The translations under genes and the position numbers were made by a program. Of a DNA stretch of 64,000 nucleotides, positions 53,196 to 61,418 are shown one piece after another. The stretch is from Loktanella sp. Alg231-35. Its GTDB lineage: Bacteria > Pseudomonadota > Alphaproteobacteria > Rhodobacterales > Rhodobacteraceae. The DNA is taken from the NCBI RefSeq assembly GCF_900143545.1, contig NZ_FREV01000001.1, positions 620,001 to 684,000 on the forward strand, given 5' to 3'. Positions within the stretch are counted from its first letter, which is position 1. Each line of letters opens with the position of its first letter. The notes below the pieces were generated by a model. It ran no database searches, had not been told where the DNA came from, and saw only the letters and a program-made list of their open reading frames with translations.

Positions 53196-53303
53196 TACTT
53201 GCCCTTAACTGCTCTTTTTGTGGCGCGCTGTTCTTGTGCTGCGCGTCCCTTTGGCGCAACCTGCCATGCGACGAGTGATTTGAAAACCCGGGGAGATGTT
53301 TGA

Positions 53304-54290
53304 ATGCCAGGTAAACAGTTGAGTGTTGTTGTGACGCGACGGTTGCCCGAGGTGGTTGAAACGCGTCTCAAAGAGTTGTTCAATGTCACCCTGCGCGAAG
53401 ATGACACCCCGATGTCCACCGATGATCTGGCAGCCGCCATGGCAAGTGCAGATGTGCTGGTCAGCACCATCACTGATCATATCGATGCCAATCTTCTTGC
53501 CCGTGCTGGGGAGAACCTCAAACTGATTGCGAACTATGGGGCGGGTATCGACAACATTGATGTTTCGACCGCGCGGCAGCACGGCATCTATGTCTCGAAC
53601 ACACCCGGTGTGGTGACAGAAGATACCGCCGATATGGTGATGGCACTGATCCTTGGTGTGACCCGCCGATTAGCTGAGGGGCTGCGTCTGGCGCAATCAA
53701 ATGACTGGCAAGGCTGGTCACCCACGGCAATGATGGGTGGGCGGATCAAGGGCCGCCGGTTGGGTATTCTGGGCATGGGGCGGATTGGTCAGGCGGTCGC
53801 ACGCCGTGCAGCGGCCTTTGGCATGCAGGTGCATTACCACAATCGCAAACGCCTGCGTTCCGAAATCGAAGCGACGTTGGATGCCACCTATTGGGAAAGC
53901 CTTGATCAAATGGTCGCACGGGTCGATGTCCTGTCGATCAATTGTCCGCACACACCTTCGACGTTCCACTTGATGAATGCGCGCAGGCTGAAGTTGATGA
54001 AGCCTGATGCGGTGATCGTGAACACCTCACGGGGTGAAGTGATCGACGAAAACGCCCTGACAAGGATGCTACGCTCTGGTGAGATTGCGGGTGCAGGTCT
54101 GGATGTGTTTCAACGCGGTCACGCAATCAACCCGCGTCTCAAACAACTGCCAAACGCGATCCTCCTGCCGCACATGGGGTCGGCAACACGCGAGGGGCGG
54201 ATCGAGATGGGCGAAAAGGTTATTGTGAATATCAAAACCTTTGCCGATGGTCACAAGCCACCTGATCTGGTTGTTCCGGCGATGCTCTAG
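53304..54290 (+). CDS. D-2-hydroxyacid dehydrogenase (glyoxylate/hydroxypyruvate reductase-like)
   Basis: The 328-residue NAD(P)-dependent enzyme has the substrate-domain IANYGAGIDNIDVSTARQHGIYVSNTPG. The Rossmann loop is LGILGMGRIGQAVARRA, with VNTSRGEVIDENAL, and the catalytic Glu-His pair lies near LLPHMGSATREGR. It probably reduces glyoxylate or hydroxypyruvate to glycolate or D-glycerate. That would tie to the glyoxylate released by malyl-CoA cleavage in the EMC pathway, but the substrate is not proven. Its stop overlaps the lipase-like gene stop (CTAG). Confidence 0.9.
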   Translation: MPGKQLSVVVTRRLPEVVETRLKELFNVTLREDDTPMSTDDLAAAMASADVLVSTITDHIDANLLARAGENLKLIANYGAGIDNIDVSTARQHGIYVSNTPGVVTEDTADMVMALILGVTRRLAEGLRLAQSNDWQGWSPTAMMGGRIKGRRLGILGMGRIGQAVARRAAAFGMQVHYHNRKRLRSEIEATLDATYWESLDQMVARVDVLSINCPHTPSTFHLMNARRLKLMKPDAVIVNTSRGEVIDENALTRMLRSGEIAGAGLDVFQRGHAINPRLKQLPNAILLPHMGSATREGRIEMGEKVIVNIKTFADGHKPPDLVVPAML

Positions 54291-54937
54291 CCGCCCCAGG
54301 TTTCGGGCAGAACCTGAGCTTGCACTGCCTCTTCGATGATCGTCTGATAACGTGGCATCGAATGCGCAAGAAACCTCTGGTCCGTCGTGGAACGCAGCAG
54401 TTTCGCCTTGCCCATATGGGTAAACGCGCTGGGCATCTTGGGTACAATATCATCGGTGCGGTTTAGCAAGAGGCACTTGTCGTCATGCTGCACGCGGTTT
54501 TGTGTCTTCTTGGGGCGGGGTGCTGCAAAACCGATAGCGGGCGCGTCATAGCTTTTTGACAGGATCTGTGTGGCCGCTGCGCCAAGCGAATGTCCGATAA
54601 TGAAGTTGGGTTTGATTCCTTCGTCTTTGAGCCAGTCAAAGATCACCCGCGCATAGACCAGAAACCCCTGATGCCAGATTGTACCCGAAGCGCCATGCTC
54701 GGTTCCGCCATTGCTCATCGTTAGGCGCCGGTTGCCCAACCGCAGGGGGCGCAGGTTGAACTTGATGTAATCACGCACAGAATTGGAGCCGGGCAACAGT
54801 AGGATATTCCCCTGAAGCACATGCGCCTGTACATCGTTGTGATCCAACGATTTGATCACCGGAGGCGAGACGATCTGCCCCGCCGTATAGCTTGCCTTGG
54901 CCAATGTGGCGGCGTCTCTGAGCCTGTAGATTGTCAT
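54287..54937 (-). CDS. Lipase class 3-like alpha/beta hydrolase
   Basis: The 216-residue protein has the nucleophile elbow IIGHSLGAAATQIL (GHSLG) near residues 114-118. AIGFAAPRPKKTQN follows, then LLLNRTDDIVPKMP, whose Asp can complete the triad, and a later His in RFLAHSMPRY. No signal peptide is present, so it is likely cytoplasmic, which is unusual for a lipase and suggests a different ester substrate. It overlaps the hydroxyacid dehydrogenase stop by four bases and is divergent from the dehydrogenase at 55124. Confidence 0.72.
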   Translation of the reverse strand: MTIYRLRDAATLAKASYTAGQIVSPPVIKSLDHNDVQAHVLQGNILLLPGSNSVRDYIKFNLRPLRLGNRRLTMSNGGTEHGASGTIWHQGFLVYARVIFDWLKDEGIKPNFIIGHSLGAAATQILSKSYDAPAIGFAAPRPKKTQNRVQHDDKCLLLNRTDDIVPKMPSAFTHMGKAKLLRSTTDQRFLAHSMPRYQTIIEEAVQAQVLPETWGG

Positions 54938-55008
54938 AACTTCCCCCTTCCGTTGACGTAAGGGAGCACGAATGTACGTCTCCGGCCAGTGCGGAAACCC
55001 TGACCTGA

Positions 55009-55018
55009 ATTGCGCAAT
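55009..55018. promoter_or_regulatory. Palindrome ATTGCGCAAT before the dimethylglycine dehydrogenase-like gene
   Basis: A perfect 10-bp palindrome lies 105 bases before the start codon in the 186-base divergent region. It shares the TTGCGCAA core found in the ecm leader at 15415-15422. It may be an operator; the rest of the gap shows no gene. Confidence 0.4.
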
Positions 55019-55123
55019 GATGTGCAGTTGTCGGTTTTGCGCCTCAACCGGTCGGCTGGTTCTATCGCCGCGTCACCGTTTCGCGCAAGTTATGGCGGAT
55101 AGGTGCCAAGAGGAGTCGCGCTC

Positions 55124-57619
55124 ATGAAAACGCAAGTTAAAGCATTGGTTGTTGGTGGCGGCGCAGTTGGCACGTCGATTGCATATCATTTGGCCAAGGC
55201 CGGCTGGAATGATGTCATGTTGCTGGAAAGGGATGAACTGACGTCTGGTTCCACCTGGCATGCTGCCGGTTTGCTGCCGCTTTTTAACATGTCATTTGCG
55301 ACGACCCACATCCACAAATACTCGGTCGATTTCTACAAATCGCTGGAAGAAGAAACCGGGCTGAACGCCGGTTTTGCCGTCGTTGGCAACCTGCGCATGG
55401 CGCAAACGCAGGAACGGATGGATGAGTATATGCTCTATGCCTCCACTGCTGAAACCTGTGATGTCCCATACGTTTGGATGACCCCGGATGAGATCAAGGC
55501 GAAATGGCCATTGATCAATACTGAGGACCTCAAGGGCGCGATTTATCATCACACCGACGGCTATATTAACCCAGCCGACGTCACTCAGGCGATGGCCAAA
55601 GGTGCGCGCCAGCATGGTGCCGTGATCGAGCGTAAATGGCAGGCGGATGCGTTTCACTGGACCGGTGAGGCTTGGGAGGTCACTTGCACCAAGATGGTCG
55701 AAAAAGGCGGCAATCTGGTGCCGTCGGACGAGCAGGTTGTGATCACTGCCGAACATGTTGTGACGGCTTCGGGCAACCATGCCCAGACCACTGCCAAGAA
55801 ACTGGGCATCAAGATGCCAGCGATCCCGGTCGAACACCAATTCATCGTCATGGACAAAGACCCTGCGCTAGAAGCCTACCGCGCCGAGGGAAATGTCGAG
55901 CACCCGGTCGTGCGTGACGCCGACGCGCAATCCTATGTCCGCGAGGAGCGTGGCGGCTGGATACTTGGTGTGTATGAAAAAGGCGCGCCTGCCGTGTTTG
56001 AACACGGTGTGCCGGACAGTTTCCGCGCCGACCTCTTTCCGCTCGATCTGGAGCGGATTGAAGAACAGTATATGGCGATGATCCACCGCGTGCCGTCATG
56101 CGAGGAAAGCGGGTTGAAGGATGATTTCAACGGCCCGATTTGCTACACCCCTGACGGCAACCCCTTGGTCGGGCCCGCGCCGGGCCTGCGCAATATGTGG
56201 CTGGCCGAAGGGTTTTCTTTTGGGATCACCGCTGCGGGTGGCACAGGCTATTACCTCGCCCAGATGATGGTCGATGGCGAGGCCGAGATCGACATGGCCT
56301 CGCTTGATCCCAAACGTTACGGCGACTGGATGACGACCGAGTATGCAGCCCGCAAGAACGTAGAATGCTACGACCACGTCTATGTCCTGCACCATCCGGA
56401 CGAAGAACGCCCGGCCTGCCGTCCGCTGCGCACGTCACCCGCCTATGACCGGCAAGCCGCTCGTGGCGCACAGTTTGGGTTTGTGAACGGGTGGGAGCGT
56501 CCGAACTATTTCGCACCCGAAGGGTTCAACGACCACGACAGCCGTTCATTCCGACGCGGCGGTTGGTGGGAATATGCAGTGGAAGAGGCCAAAGCGATCC
56601 GCGAAGGGGTCGGATTGATCGACGCCACCGCCTTTACCAAGCACATCGTCAAAGGCCCAGGTGCCACTGCTTTCCTTGAATGGTTCACCACCAACAAGCT
56701 GCCCCGCGTTGGCCGGATCAACCTGACTTATGCGCTAACTGATCACGGTACGACCCGCACGGAGTATACCATCGTGCGGTTGAAGGATGATGAGTATTAT
56801 CTTGTCTCTGCCGGTGCTTGGACCGACTATGACGCCGATTTCCTGCGCAAGGCGGTTGAAGATAAAGAGGCCGAGTTTGGGCGCATTGAGGTGCAGAATG
56901 TCACGACCCAATGGGGAGTCTTTGCCATTGCAGGGCCAAAGTCACGTGATGTGATGAATGCCGTGATCAAGGATGCAGACCCGGCAACAGCACTCACTAA
57001 CAAGCGGTTCCCGTGGCTGTCCGCCAAGCAGATCGAGTTGGGCATGTGTCCGGTGAATGCGATCCGGGTGGCGTATACCGGCGAATTGGGCTGGGAATTG
57101 CATCACCCAATTGAGATGCAGAACTATCTCTTTGATCTGCTGGAAAAAGCGGGTGAACCGCATGGCATGAAACTGGTCGGTGCCCGCGCGCAGAACTGGT
57201 TGCGGCAGGAAAAATCCTATCGTGCCTTTGGCACTGAGCTGGGCCGTGACGCGACACCATTGGAGGCGGATTTGCCGCGCTTTGTGGACCTGTCCAAGGA
57301 CTTCAATGGTAAGGCCGAAATGGAGGCAAAGGGCATCCGTTCAAAATGCGTGACCTTGCTGATCGATGGTCCTGACGATGCTGATCCATGGGGGCGTGAA
57401 GCGCTTTATGACATGGAAGGCAGCCGGGTTGGGCGTCTGACATCCGGGGGCTATTCTGTCGCGTTCGAGAAATCTATCGGGATGGGCTATGTGAGGCCCG
57501 ATCTGGCAGAGGTGGGAACCAAGCTACAGGTCAAAATGCTTGATCAGCTTTGGAACGCCGAGATTGTCGAGGACAGCCCCTACGATCCCAAAAACGCAAC
57601 GATCAGGGTTGACGGTTAA
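55124..57619 (+). CDS. Dimethylglycine/sarcosine dehydrogenase-type FAD enzyme with GcvT domain
   Basis: The 831-residue protein demethylates N-methylglycines and transfers the one-carbon unit to tetrahydrofolate. The FAD domain begins VVGGGAVGTSIAYHLA and has the covalent-flavin type motif STWHAAG near residue 44; it ends with GITAAGGTGYYLAQMM. A middle domain and GcvT-type folate domains follow from about residue 430 (REGVGLIDATAFTKHIVKGPGA and AYTGELGWELH). The start has an AGAGGAG site. It is likely used on choline or glycine betaine derived carbon, common in marine Rhodobacterales. Dimethylglycine and sarcosine cannot be separated from sequence. Confidence 0.9.
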   Translation: MKTQVKALVVGGGAVGTSIAYHLAKAGWNDVMLLERDELTSGSTWHAAGLLPLFNMSFATTHIHKYSVDFYKSLEEETGLNAGFAVVGNLRMAQTQERMDEYMLYASTAETCDVPYVWMTPDEIKAKWPLINTEDLKGAIYHHTDGYINPADVTQAMAKGARQHGAVIERKWQADAFHWTGEAWEVTCTKMVEKGGNLVPSDEQVVITAEHVVTASGNHAQTTAKKLGIKMPAIPVEHQFIVMDKDPALEAYRAEGNVEHPVVRDADAQSYVREERGGWILGVYEKGAPAVFEHGVPDSFRADLFPLDLERIEEQYMAMIHRVPSCEESGLKDDFNGPICYTPDGNPLVGPAPGLRNMWLAEGFSFGITAAGGTGYYLAQMMVDGEAEIDMASLDPKRYGDWMTTEYAARKNVECYDHVYVLHHPDEERPACRPLRTSPAYDRQAARGAQFGFVNGWERPNYFAPEGFNDHDSRSFRRGGWWEYAVEEAKAIREGVGLIDATAFTKHIVKGPGATAFLEWFTTNKLPRVGRINLTYALTDHGTTRTEYTIVRLKDDEYYLVSAGAWTDYDADFLRKAVEDKEAEFGRIEVQNVTTQWGVFAIAGPKSRDVMNAVIKDADPATALTNKRFPWLSAKQIELGMCPVNAIRVAYTGELGWELHHPIEMQNYLFDLLEKAGEPHGMKLVGARAQNWLRQEKSYRAFGTELGRDATPLEADLPRFVDLSKDFNGKAEMEAKGIRSKCVTLLIDGPDDADPWGREALYDMEGSRVGRLTSGGYSVAFEKSIGMGYVRPDLAEVGTKLQVKMLDQLWNAEIVEDSPYDPKNATIRVDG

Positions 57620-57996
57620 GTCTGAATCTCGGTGAACAGGCGCTGCACGTAGCTATGCAGCGCCCGTTTGCCGCGAAAAATACCGATGGCTTTGCCAATC
57701 AGGCTGGCACCGACAACCACCGCAAGCGCTGATGACAAAGGCACGCCAAGCGCCGCGTCCGGTGGCCAACCCCAATGAAACAATGTGAGGGCGACGGGAA
57801 TGCTGATCAGCATTGCAATCGCCCCTTCGGTGCAGCCGCAAGGCCGGATCAGTTGTGCCAGACGATGTTCGGTCAGCGCGCGCTGCTCGGCGGGTAGGTG
57901 CGGTAGGTCGAGTTTGATCCGCCTGATCCGGTTGGTTTGCCTGACAACCTCCCACAGCTGATGGGGCTGTGTGATGTGGAGGTCGACCTGAGCCAT
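57616..57996 (-). CDS. Two-helix membrane protein of unknown function
   Basis: The 126-residue protein has a soluble N-terminal half (about residues 1-50, rich in His, Arg and Leu). Then comes PCGCTEG near 52-58 and two transmembrane helices near 60-76 and 85-104, ending in a basic tail. The CGC motif before the membrane could hold a metal, a disulfide or a lipid. No family is recognised. Its start follows the stop of the 41-residue peptide with no gap, so it is the third gene of the metzincin operon. Its stop overlaps that of the upstream dehydrogenase (TTAA shared). Confidence 0.7.
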   Translation of the reverse strand: MAQVDLHITQPHQLWEVVRQTNRIRRIKLDLPHLPAEQRALTEHRLAQLIRPCGCTEGAIAMLISIPVALTLFHWGWPPDAALGVPLSSALAVVVGASLIGKAIGIFRGKRALHSYVQRLFTEIQT

Positions 57997-58122
57997 CTAG
58001 CCGGCTCCGAAGAAAGCAAAGAAGATAATCGCGGCGACTAGGACGATAACGCCTGCCACGCCCAACCCGAACAACGGGTGTGGATGATGGCAGCGATGCC
58101 CCTGGTGTTTTTCGTTTTCCAT
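57997..58122 (-). CDS. 41-residue His-rich single-pass membrane peptide
   Basis: The small gene encodes MENEKHQGHRCHHPHPLF, with five His, one Cys and two Pro near the N-terminus, followed by one transmembrane helix (GVAGVIVLVAAIIFFAFF). An AGGGAG ribosome-binding site lies nine bases before the ATG, and the TAG stop touches the ATG of the next gene (TAGATG). This and the regular 16-base gap after the protease gene support a real gene. A His/Cys-rich head suggests metal binding at the membrane. No homology is claimed. Confidence 0.65.
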   Translation of the reverse strand: MENEKHQGHRCHHPHPLFGLGVAGVIVLVAAIIFFAFFGAG

Positions 58123-58138
58123 GGCGGATCTCCCTACG

Positions 58139-59101
58139 TTACAGATAGGTCACGTGGCGCGAGGACCGCACGACACTGGATTGCCAGTTTGTCAGTAGCG
58201 GTTGCGCGATGCCCGGCGTTGCTGAGTTCATCAGGTTGCCGGTGTCCTCATTATGGCCCAGCAGGCAGGCGTGCCCGATTTCATGGGCCAAAAGCGCGGG
58301 CGGGCGTAGTGCGGGCCCTTCAATGGTGACGTAATTGTGGGTGCCAGACATCGAACAGCCGTTTGTTGTGCCCGGTTGGATGTCGTTGACAACAAATCCG
58401 ACGATCTCGCCCCCGTAACCGATGACATTGCGCCAGTTGGAAGTGAACTTGCAGGTCTTTGTCACAAACTCGAACCAGCTGCCGTCCACCCACCAATCAG
58501 CAAAGAAGCCACCAGCGCCGCAATCCACGGTGATACTGCCGCCGGGCGGTGAAATACCCGATTCACAAAACCCGGTGAAGCGAGCGTCGATATTGCTGGT
58601 GCGGTCGTAGATTTCGATCACACTGTCCACCAGTGGCTGCAATTGGGCCTGCGTGGCAAGTGGGACATCATTGATGACCGGGATGACCACGCCGAAATAC
58701 ATCTTCTTGCGTGGGCGCACGCCCGCAAGGCTGAGGATGAAGTCAAAAATGCCGACAATGCGCCAGATAATCTCAAGCACCCAGTTAAGCACCGTGCGTA
58801 TGATGCCGCCGATGATCGGAATAGAGAGGATCAATCCCACAATAAAGCCGATGACGTCCAGAATGACATTGACCACGGTACAGACAACGCGTGTGACCCA
58901 TTTGCCAACGGTGACGACGACCCAGCGCACGACTTTGACGGTGACCCAGACAAGCCAGCAGAACAGTTTGTTCAGGCAGAGCATCCACCATTTGCAGCGC
59001 TCTTCGCGGCATCGTTCTTCTTGTCGATCTTCCCATTCTTCGATGGGGCGTTCGACTTGTTCTTCAATCCATTCGTGAATTTCGACACAGGTCCGACCCA
59101 T
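58139..59101 (-). CDS. Metzincin-like metalloprotease with Cys/Trp-rich amphipathic N-terminal domain
   Basis: The 320-residue protein has two parts. Residues 1-130 are unusual: a charged helix (WIEEQVERPIEEWEDRQEER), a Cys/Trp cluster near 31-50 (CREERCKWWMLCLNK) and long amphipathic helices rich in Val, Trp and Lys that could insert into membrane. Residues about 135-320 form a compact domain with six cysteines and HEIGHACLLGH at 273-283 (HExxHxxxxxH), plus a Met-turn NLMN at 289-292. There is no signal peptide. The start at 59101 follows a GAGAGG site. It is the first gene of a three-gene operon. Confidence 0.72.
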   Translation of the reverse strand: MGRTCVEIHEWIEEQVERPIEEWEDRQEERCREERCKWWMLCLNKLFCWLVWVTVKVVRWVVVTVGKWVTRVVCTVVNVILDVIGFIVGLILSIPIIGGIIRTVLNWVLEIIWRIVGIFDFILSLAGVRPRKKMYFGVVIPVINDVPLATQAQLQPLVDSVIEIYDRTSNIDARFTGFCESGISPPGGSITVDCGAGGFFADWWVDGSWFEFVTKTCKFTSNWRNVIGYGGEIVGFVVNDIQPGTTNGCSMSGTHNYVTIEGPALRPPALLAHEIGHACLLGHNEDTGNLMNSATPGIAQPLLTNWQSSVVRSSRHVTYL

Positions 59102-59258
59102 GGCGCACCTCTCAATCTGCATTATGAAATATGTGGTTTCTAATGGCGAAATCATGACACAGGCTGTTTTTGCCGCCTATGCGGGAATTCCCTACTTATA
59201 GGAAAACACGTGTGTTTGGTTCAAAGTGGCGTCAAGCACCACGCAGGAGACCACTGAG

Positions 59259-59549
59259 ATGTCAGAGAAAATCGCCGTCGAAAATGTGAATGTGCCGGGT
59301 CAGGTCACTAATGTGGGCCGGGCGAAATATGATGCGATGAAAACTGCAATGCTAAAGACGTTGCCCAAGACCTCTCCGGGAATGACAGCCAAAGAATCCA
59401 AGGAAGCTGCGAAGGCGCATCTGTCCGATGATCTGTTTCCCGAAGGTGCCACCTCAGGCTGGTGGCAGAAATGCGTCCAGCTTGATCTGGAGGCAAAAGG
59501 CCTGGTGATCCGCGAGGACACCAAGCCATTGCGGTTCTACCAAACCTAG
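59259..59549 (+). CDS. Small DUF6958-like protein
   Basis: The 96-residue soluble protein has KYDAMKTAMLKTLPKTSPGMTAKESKEAAKAHL, a helix-turn region typical of winged-helix-like small domains. GATSGWWQKCVQLDLEAKGLV follows, a pattern I associate with DUF6958. Its function is unknown. A CAGGAGA site lies eight bases before the ATG at 59259. It is divergent from the metzincin operon; the 157-base gap between them holds an ACACGTGT palindrome at 59206-59213 and nothing else I can name. Confidence 0.65.
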   Translation: MSEKIAVENVNVPGQVTNVGRAKYDAMKTAMLKTLPKTSPGMTAKESKEAAKAHLSDDLFPEGATSGWWQKCVQLDLEAKGLVIREDTKPLRFYQT

Positions 59550-59640
59550 TTAGATGGAGCGCTTGCGCTTGCGGCCATCAATTCGGCCATGATCTGGTTC
59601 ATGCTCTCCGGCACGGTTTCCTTACTGTGATGCATGATGC

Positions 59641-60351
59641 TCATGTGTCGGTCGATGCAACAGCAAGCGGGTGGCGCTGCTGCCCTGCGTCATCAAAGTT
59701 CTCTGGGGCGATCCAGTTCTCAAATGCGGCCTTGATCCGTGGCCAGTCCTTGTCGAGGATCGAGAACCACGCCGTGTCCCGGTTGCGCCCTTTGTAGACC
59801 AAGGCTTGTTTGAACAACCCGTCGTAGGAAAACCCAAGCCGTTCCGCTGCCCGCCGTGATGGGTCGTTTAACGCGTCGCATTTCCATTCGTAACGCCGAT
59901 AGCCCAGTTCATCAAAGACGCGCGCCATCATCAGATACATCGCCTCTGTGGCCATCACCGTGCGTTGAAGGGCAGGTGAGAACGTGATGAAACCCACCTC
60001 GGCGACCCCGTTTTCGGGCTGGATGCGCAGAAAACTCGCGACACCGACCGGATTGCCGTTGGATTTGTCGATCACGGTGAAAAAGAGCGGATCTTTGCTT
60101 TCACAGGCCCCTTGGACCCATGCGGCGTAGGCTGAGGCGTCCGAAAACGGTCCCGTTGGCATATAGGTCCAGAGCGTGCCGGTTTGATCCGCACTGAAAG
60201 CGGTATGCAGCGCTGCGCTATGGGTGGGTTCAAGTGGCACCACGTCACAGGTACGTCCGCGCATGGGTGTTTTGGGGATCGTTGCACAGCAGGTCCAGTT
60301 GGGCACTGGCGCGCCGATGGGTTGCCCCTGATCATTGTGATGTGTGCTCAT
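59641..60351 (-). CDS. GNAT family N-acetyltransferase (RimJ/RimL type)
   Basis: The 236-residue protein has a typical GNAT fold: VVPLEPTHSAALHTAFS, VGVASFLRIQPENGVAEVGFITFSPALQRTVMATEAMYLM with the acetyl-CoA loop partly degenerate, and ALNDPSRRAAERLGFSYDGLFKQALVYKGRNRDTAWFSI. The first 30 residues are an unusual Pro/Cys-rich extension. The start at 60351 overlaps the stop of the upstream FAD oxidoreductase by four bases, so the two are cotranscribed, perhaps for amino acid or amine processing. Confidence 0.85.
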   Translation of the reverse strand: MSTHHNDQGQPIGAPVPNWTCCATIPKTPMRGRTCDVVPLEPTHSAALHTAFSADQTGTLWTYMPTGPFSDASAYAAWVQGACESKDPLFFTVIDKSNGNPVGVASFLRIQPENGVAEVGFITFSPALQRTVMATEAMYLMMARVFDELGYRRYEWKCDALNDPSRRAAERLGFSYDGLFKQALVYKGRNRDTAWFSILDKDWPRIKAAFENWIAPENFDDAGQQRHPLAVASTDT

Positions 60352-61418
60352 GTGAACCTTTGTGGTGAAAGTTGTGCGATGGTAGGGGCGGGCAATTCTG
60401 GTGTCGCTCCACCGACGATATCTGCAAGTAGTCGGCTGGCCCCCGGCGCGGATTGCATGCCATAACCGCCTTGGCCCGCACACCAGACAAAGCTGGGGTC
60501 GGCACCATCACGCCCCAGCACAAGATTGCGGTCAGGCGCAAAGGTTCGCAGACCCGCCCAAGAGCTGATCAATCGTGTCACGGGTTCGGTCACAAACCCT
60601 TCATAACGGGCCAATCCTTCGGCCAGCACCATGTCATCGGTGTAGGCGTCATGTGGGGTGGTGGGGTCCTCTTCGGCTGGGGACACGATCAGCGCCCCTG
60701 CGTCCGGTTTGCAGTACCAGTCTTCGCCTGCGCCGAAGGCCATGGGCCAGCTACTCAGATCATGACCGCCGGGCGCGGGGATACGTGCCATAGAGCGGCG
60801 CAGAGGCGTGAACCCAAGCGGCACAATGCCTGCCATCTTTGCGATTTCGTCAACCCATGCGCCTGCAGCGTTGATGATGTTGCGAGCCTCAAAGGTTTCA
60901 TTGCCCGCGACGACCTCCCAACCTGACTGTGTGCGCGTGATCGCTCTCACCCCGGATTTCACCGTGATCGCGGCGCCGTTGCTGCGTGCGATGCGTGCGA
61001 AGGTCTGCACCAGCTTGTCCGTATCAATGTCCCAGGCTGATCCATCATATGCGACACGGTCCACGACCTTATCATCTAGCACGGGGATCATGGCCTGGGC
61101 TTCTGCCAGGGTAATCTGCTCAAGATGCATGTCGTCAACGTCATGGGCGAAAATTTCGGCCAATTCCTTGGAGCCCACAAGCATCAGGCCACGCGGGCTA
61201 AGCACATCTGCTTCGCGGTGGAAATCACGGCTGGCTTTGTTTAGCTCTACCGTTGCAGGCTTGCCGTAGTTCTGCTCAAACATGGCCGCTGATCGACCGG
61301 AGGCATGATAAGCTAGCGCGTCTTCCTGTTCGAGCACCGTAACAGAGCCCAGCGCAGAAATTCGTGCAGCGGCTGAAATCCCTGCAATTCCACCTCCGAT
61401 GATAAGAAAATCAATCAT
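60348..61418 (-). CDS. FAD-dependent oxidoreductase (DAO/D-amino acid dehydrogenase type)
   Basis: The 356-residue protein starts with the FAD Rossmann motif DFLIIGGGIAGISAAARIS and has the DAO signatures HASGRSAAMFEQNYG, NIINAAGAWVDEIA and WCAGQGGYGMQSAPGASRLL. The resemblance to D-arginine-type dehydrogenases suggests it oxidises a D-amino acid or similar amine. It is sandwiched between the GNAT and an aldo/keto reductase gene with four-base overlaps on both sides, so it is part of a catabolic operon. Confidence 0.85.
   Translation of the reverse strand: MIDFLIIGGGIAGISAAARISALGSVTVLEQEDALAYHASGRSAAMFEQNYGKPATVELNKASRDFHREADVLSPRGLMLVGSKELAEIFAHDVDDMHLEQITLAEAQAMIPVLDDKVVDRVAYDGSAWDIDTDKLVQTFARIARSNGAAITVKSGVRAITRTQSGWEVVAGNETFEARNIINAAGAWVDEIAKMAGIVPLGFTPLRRSMARIPAPGGHDLSSWPMAFGAGEDWYCKPDAGALIVSPAEEDPTTPHDAYTDDMVLAEGLARYEGFVTEPVTRLISSWAGLRTFAPDRNLVLGRDGADPSFVWCAGQGGYGMQSAPGASRLLADIVGGATPELPAPTIAQLSPQRFT

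Noticed and set aside
59546..59635. A 29-codon minus-strand frame after the GNAT gene whose TAG overlaps the stop of the DUF6958-like gene
   Set aside because: There is no ribosome-binding site and no conserved feature. The shared CTAG is suggestive but not enough to call a gene.
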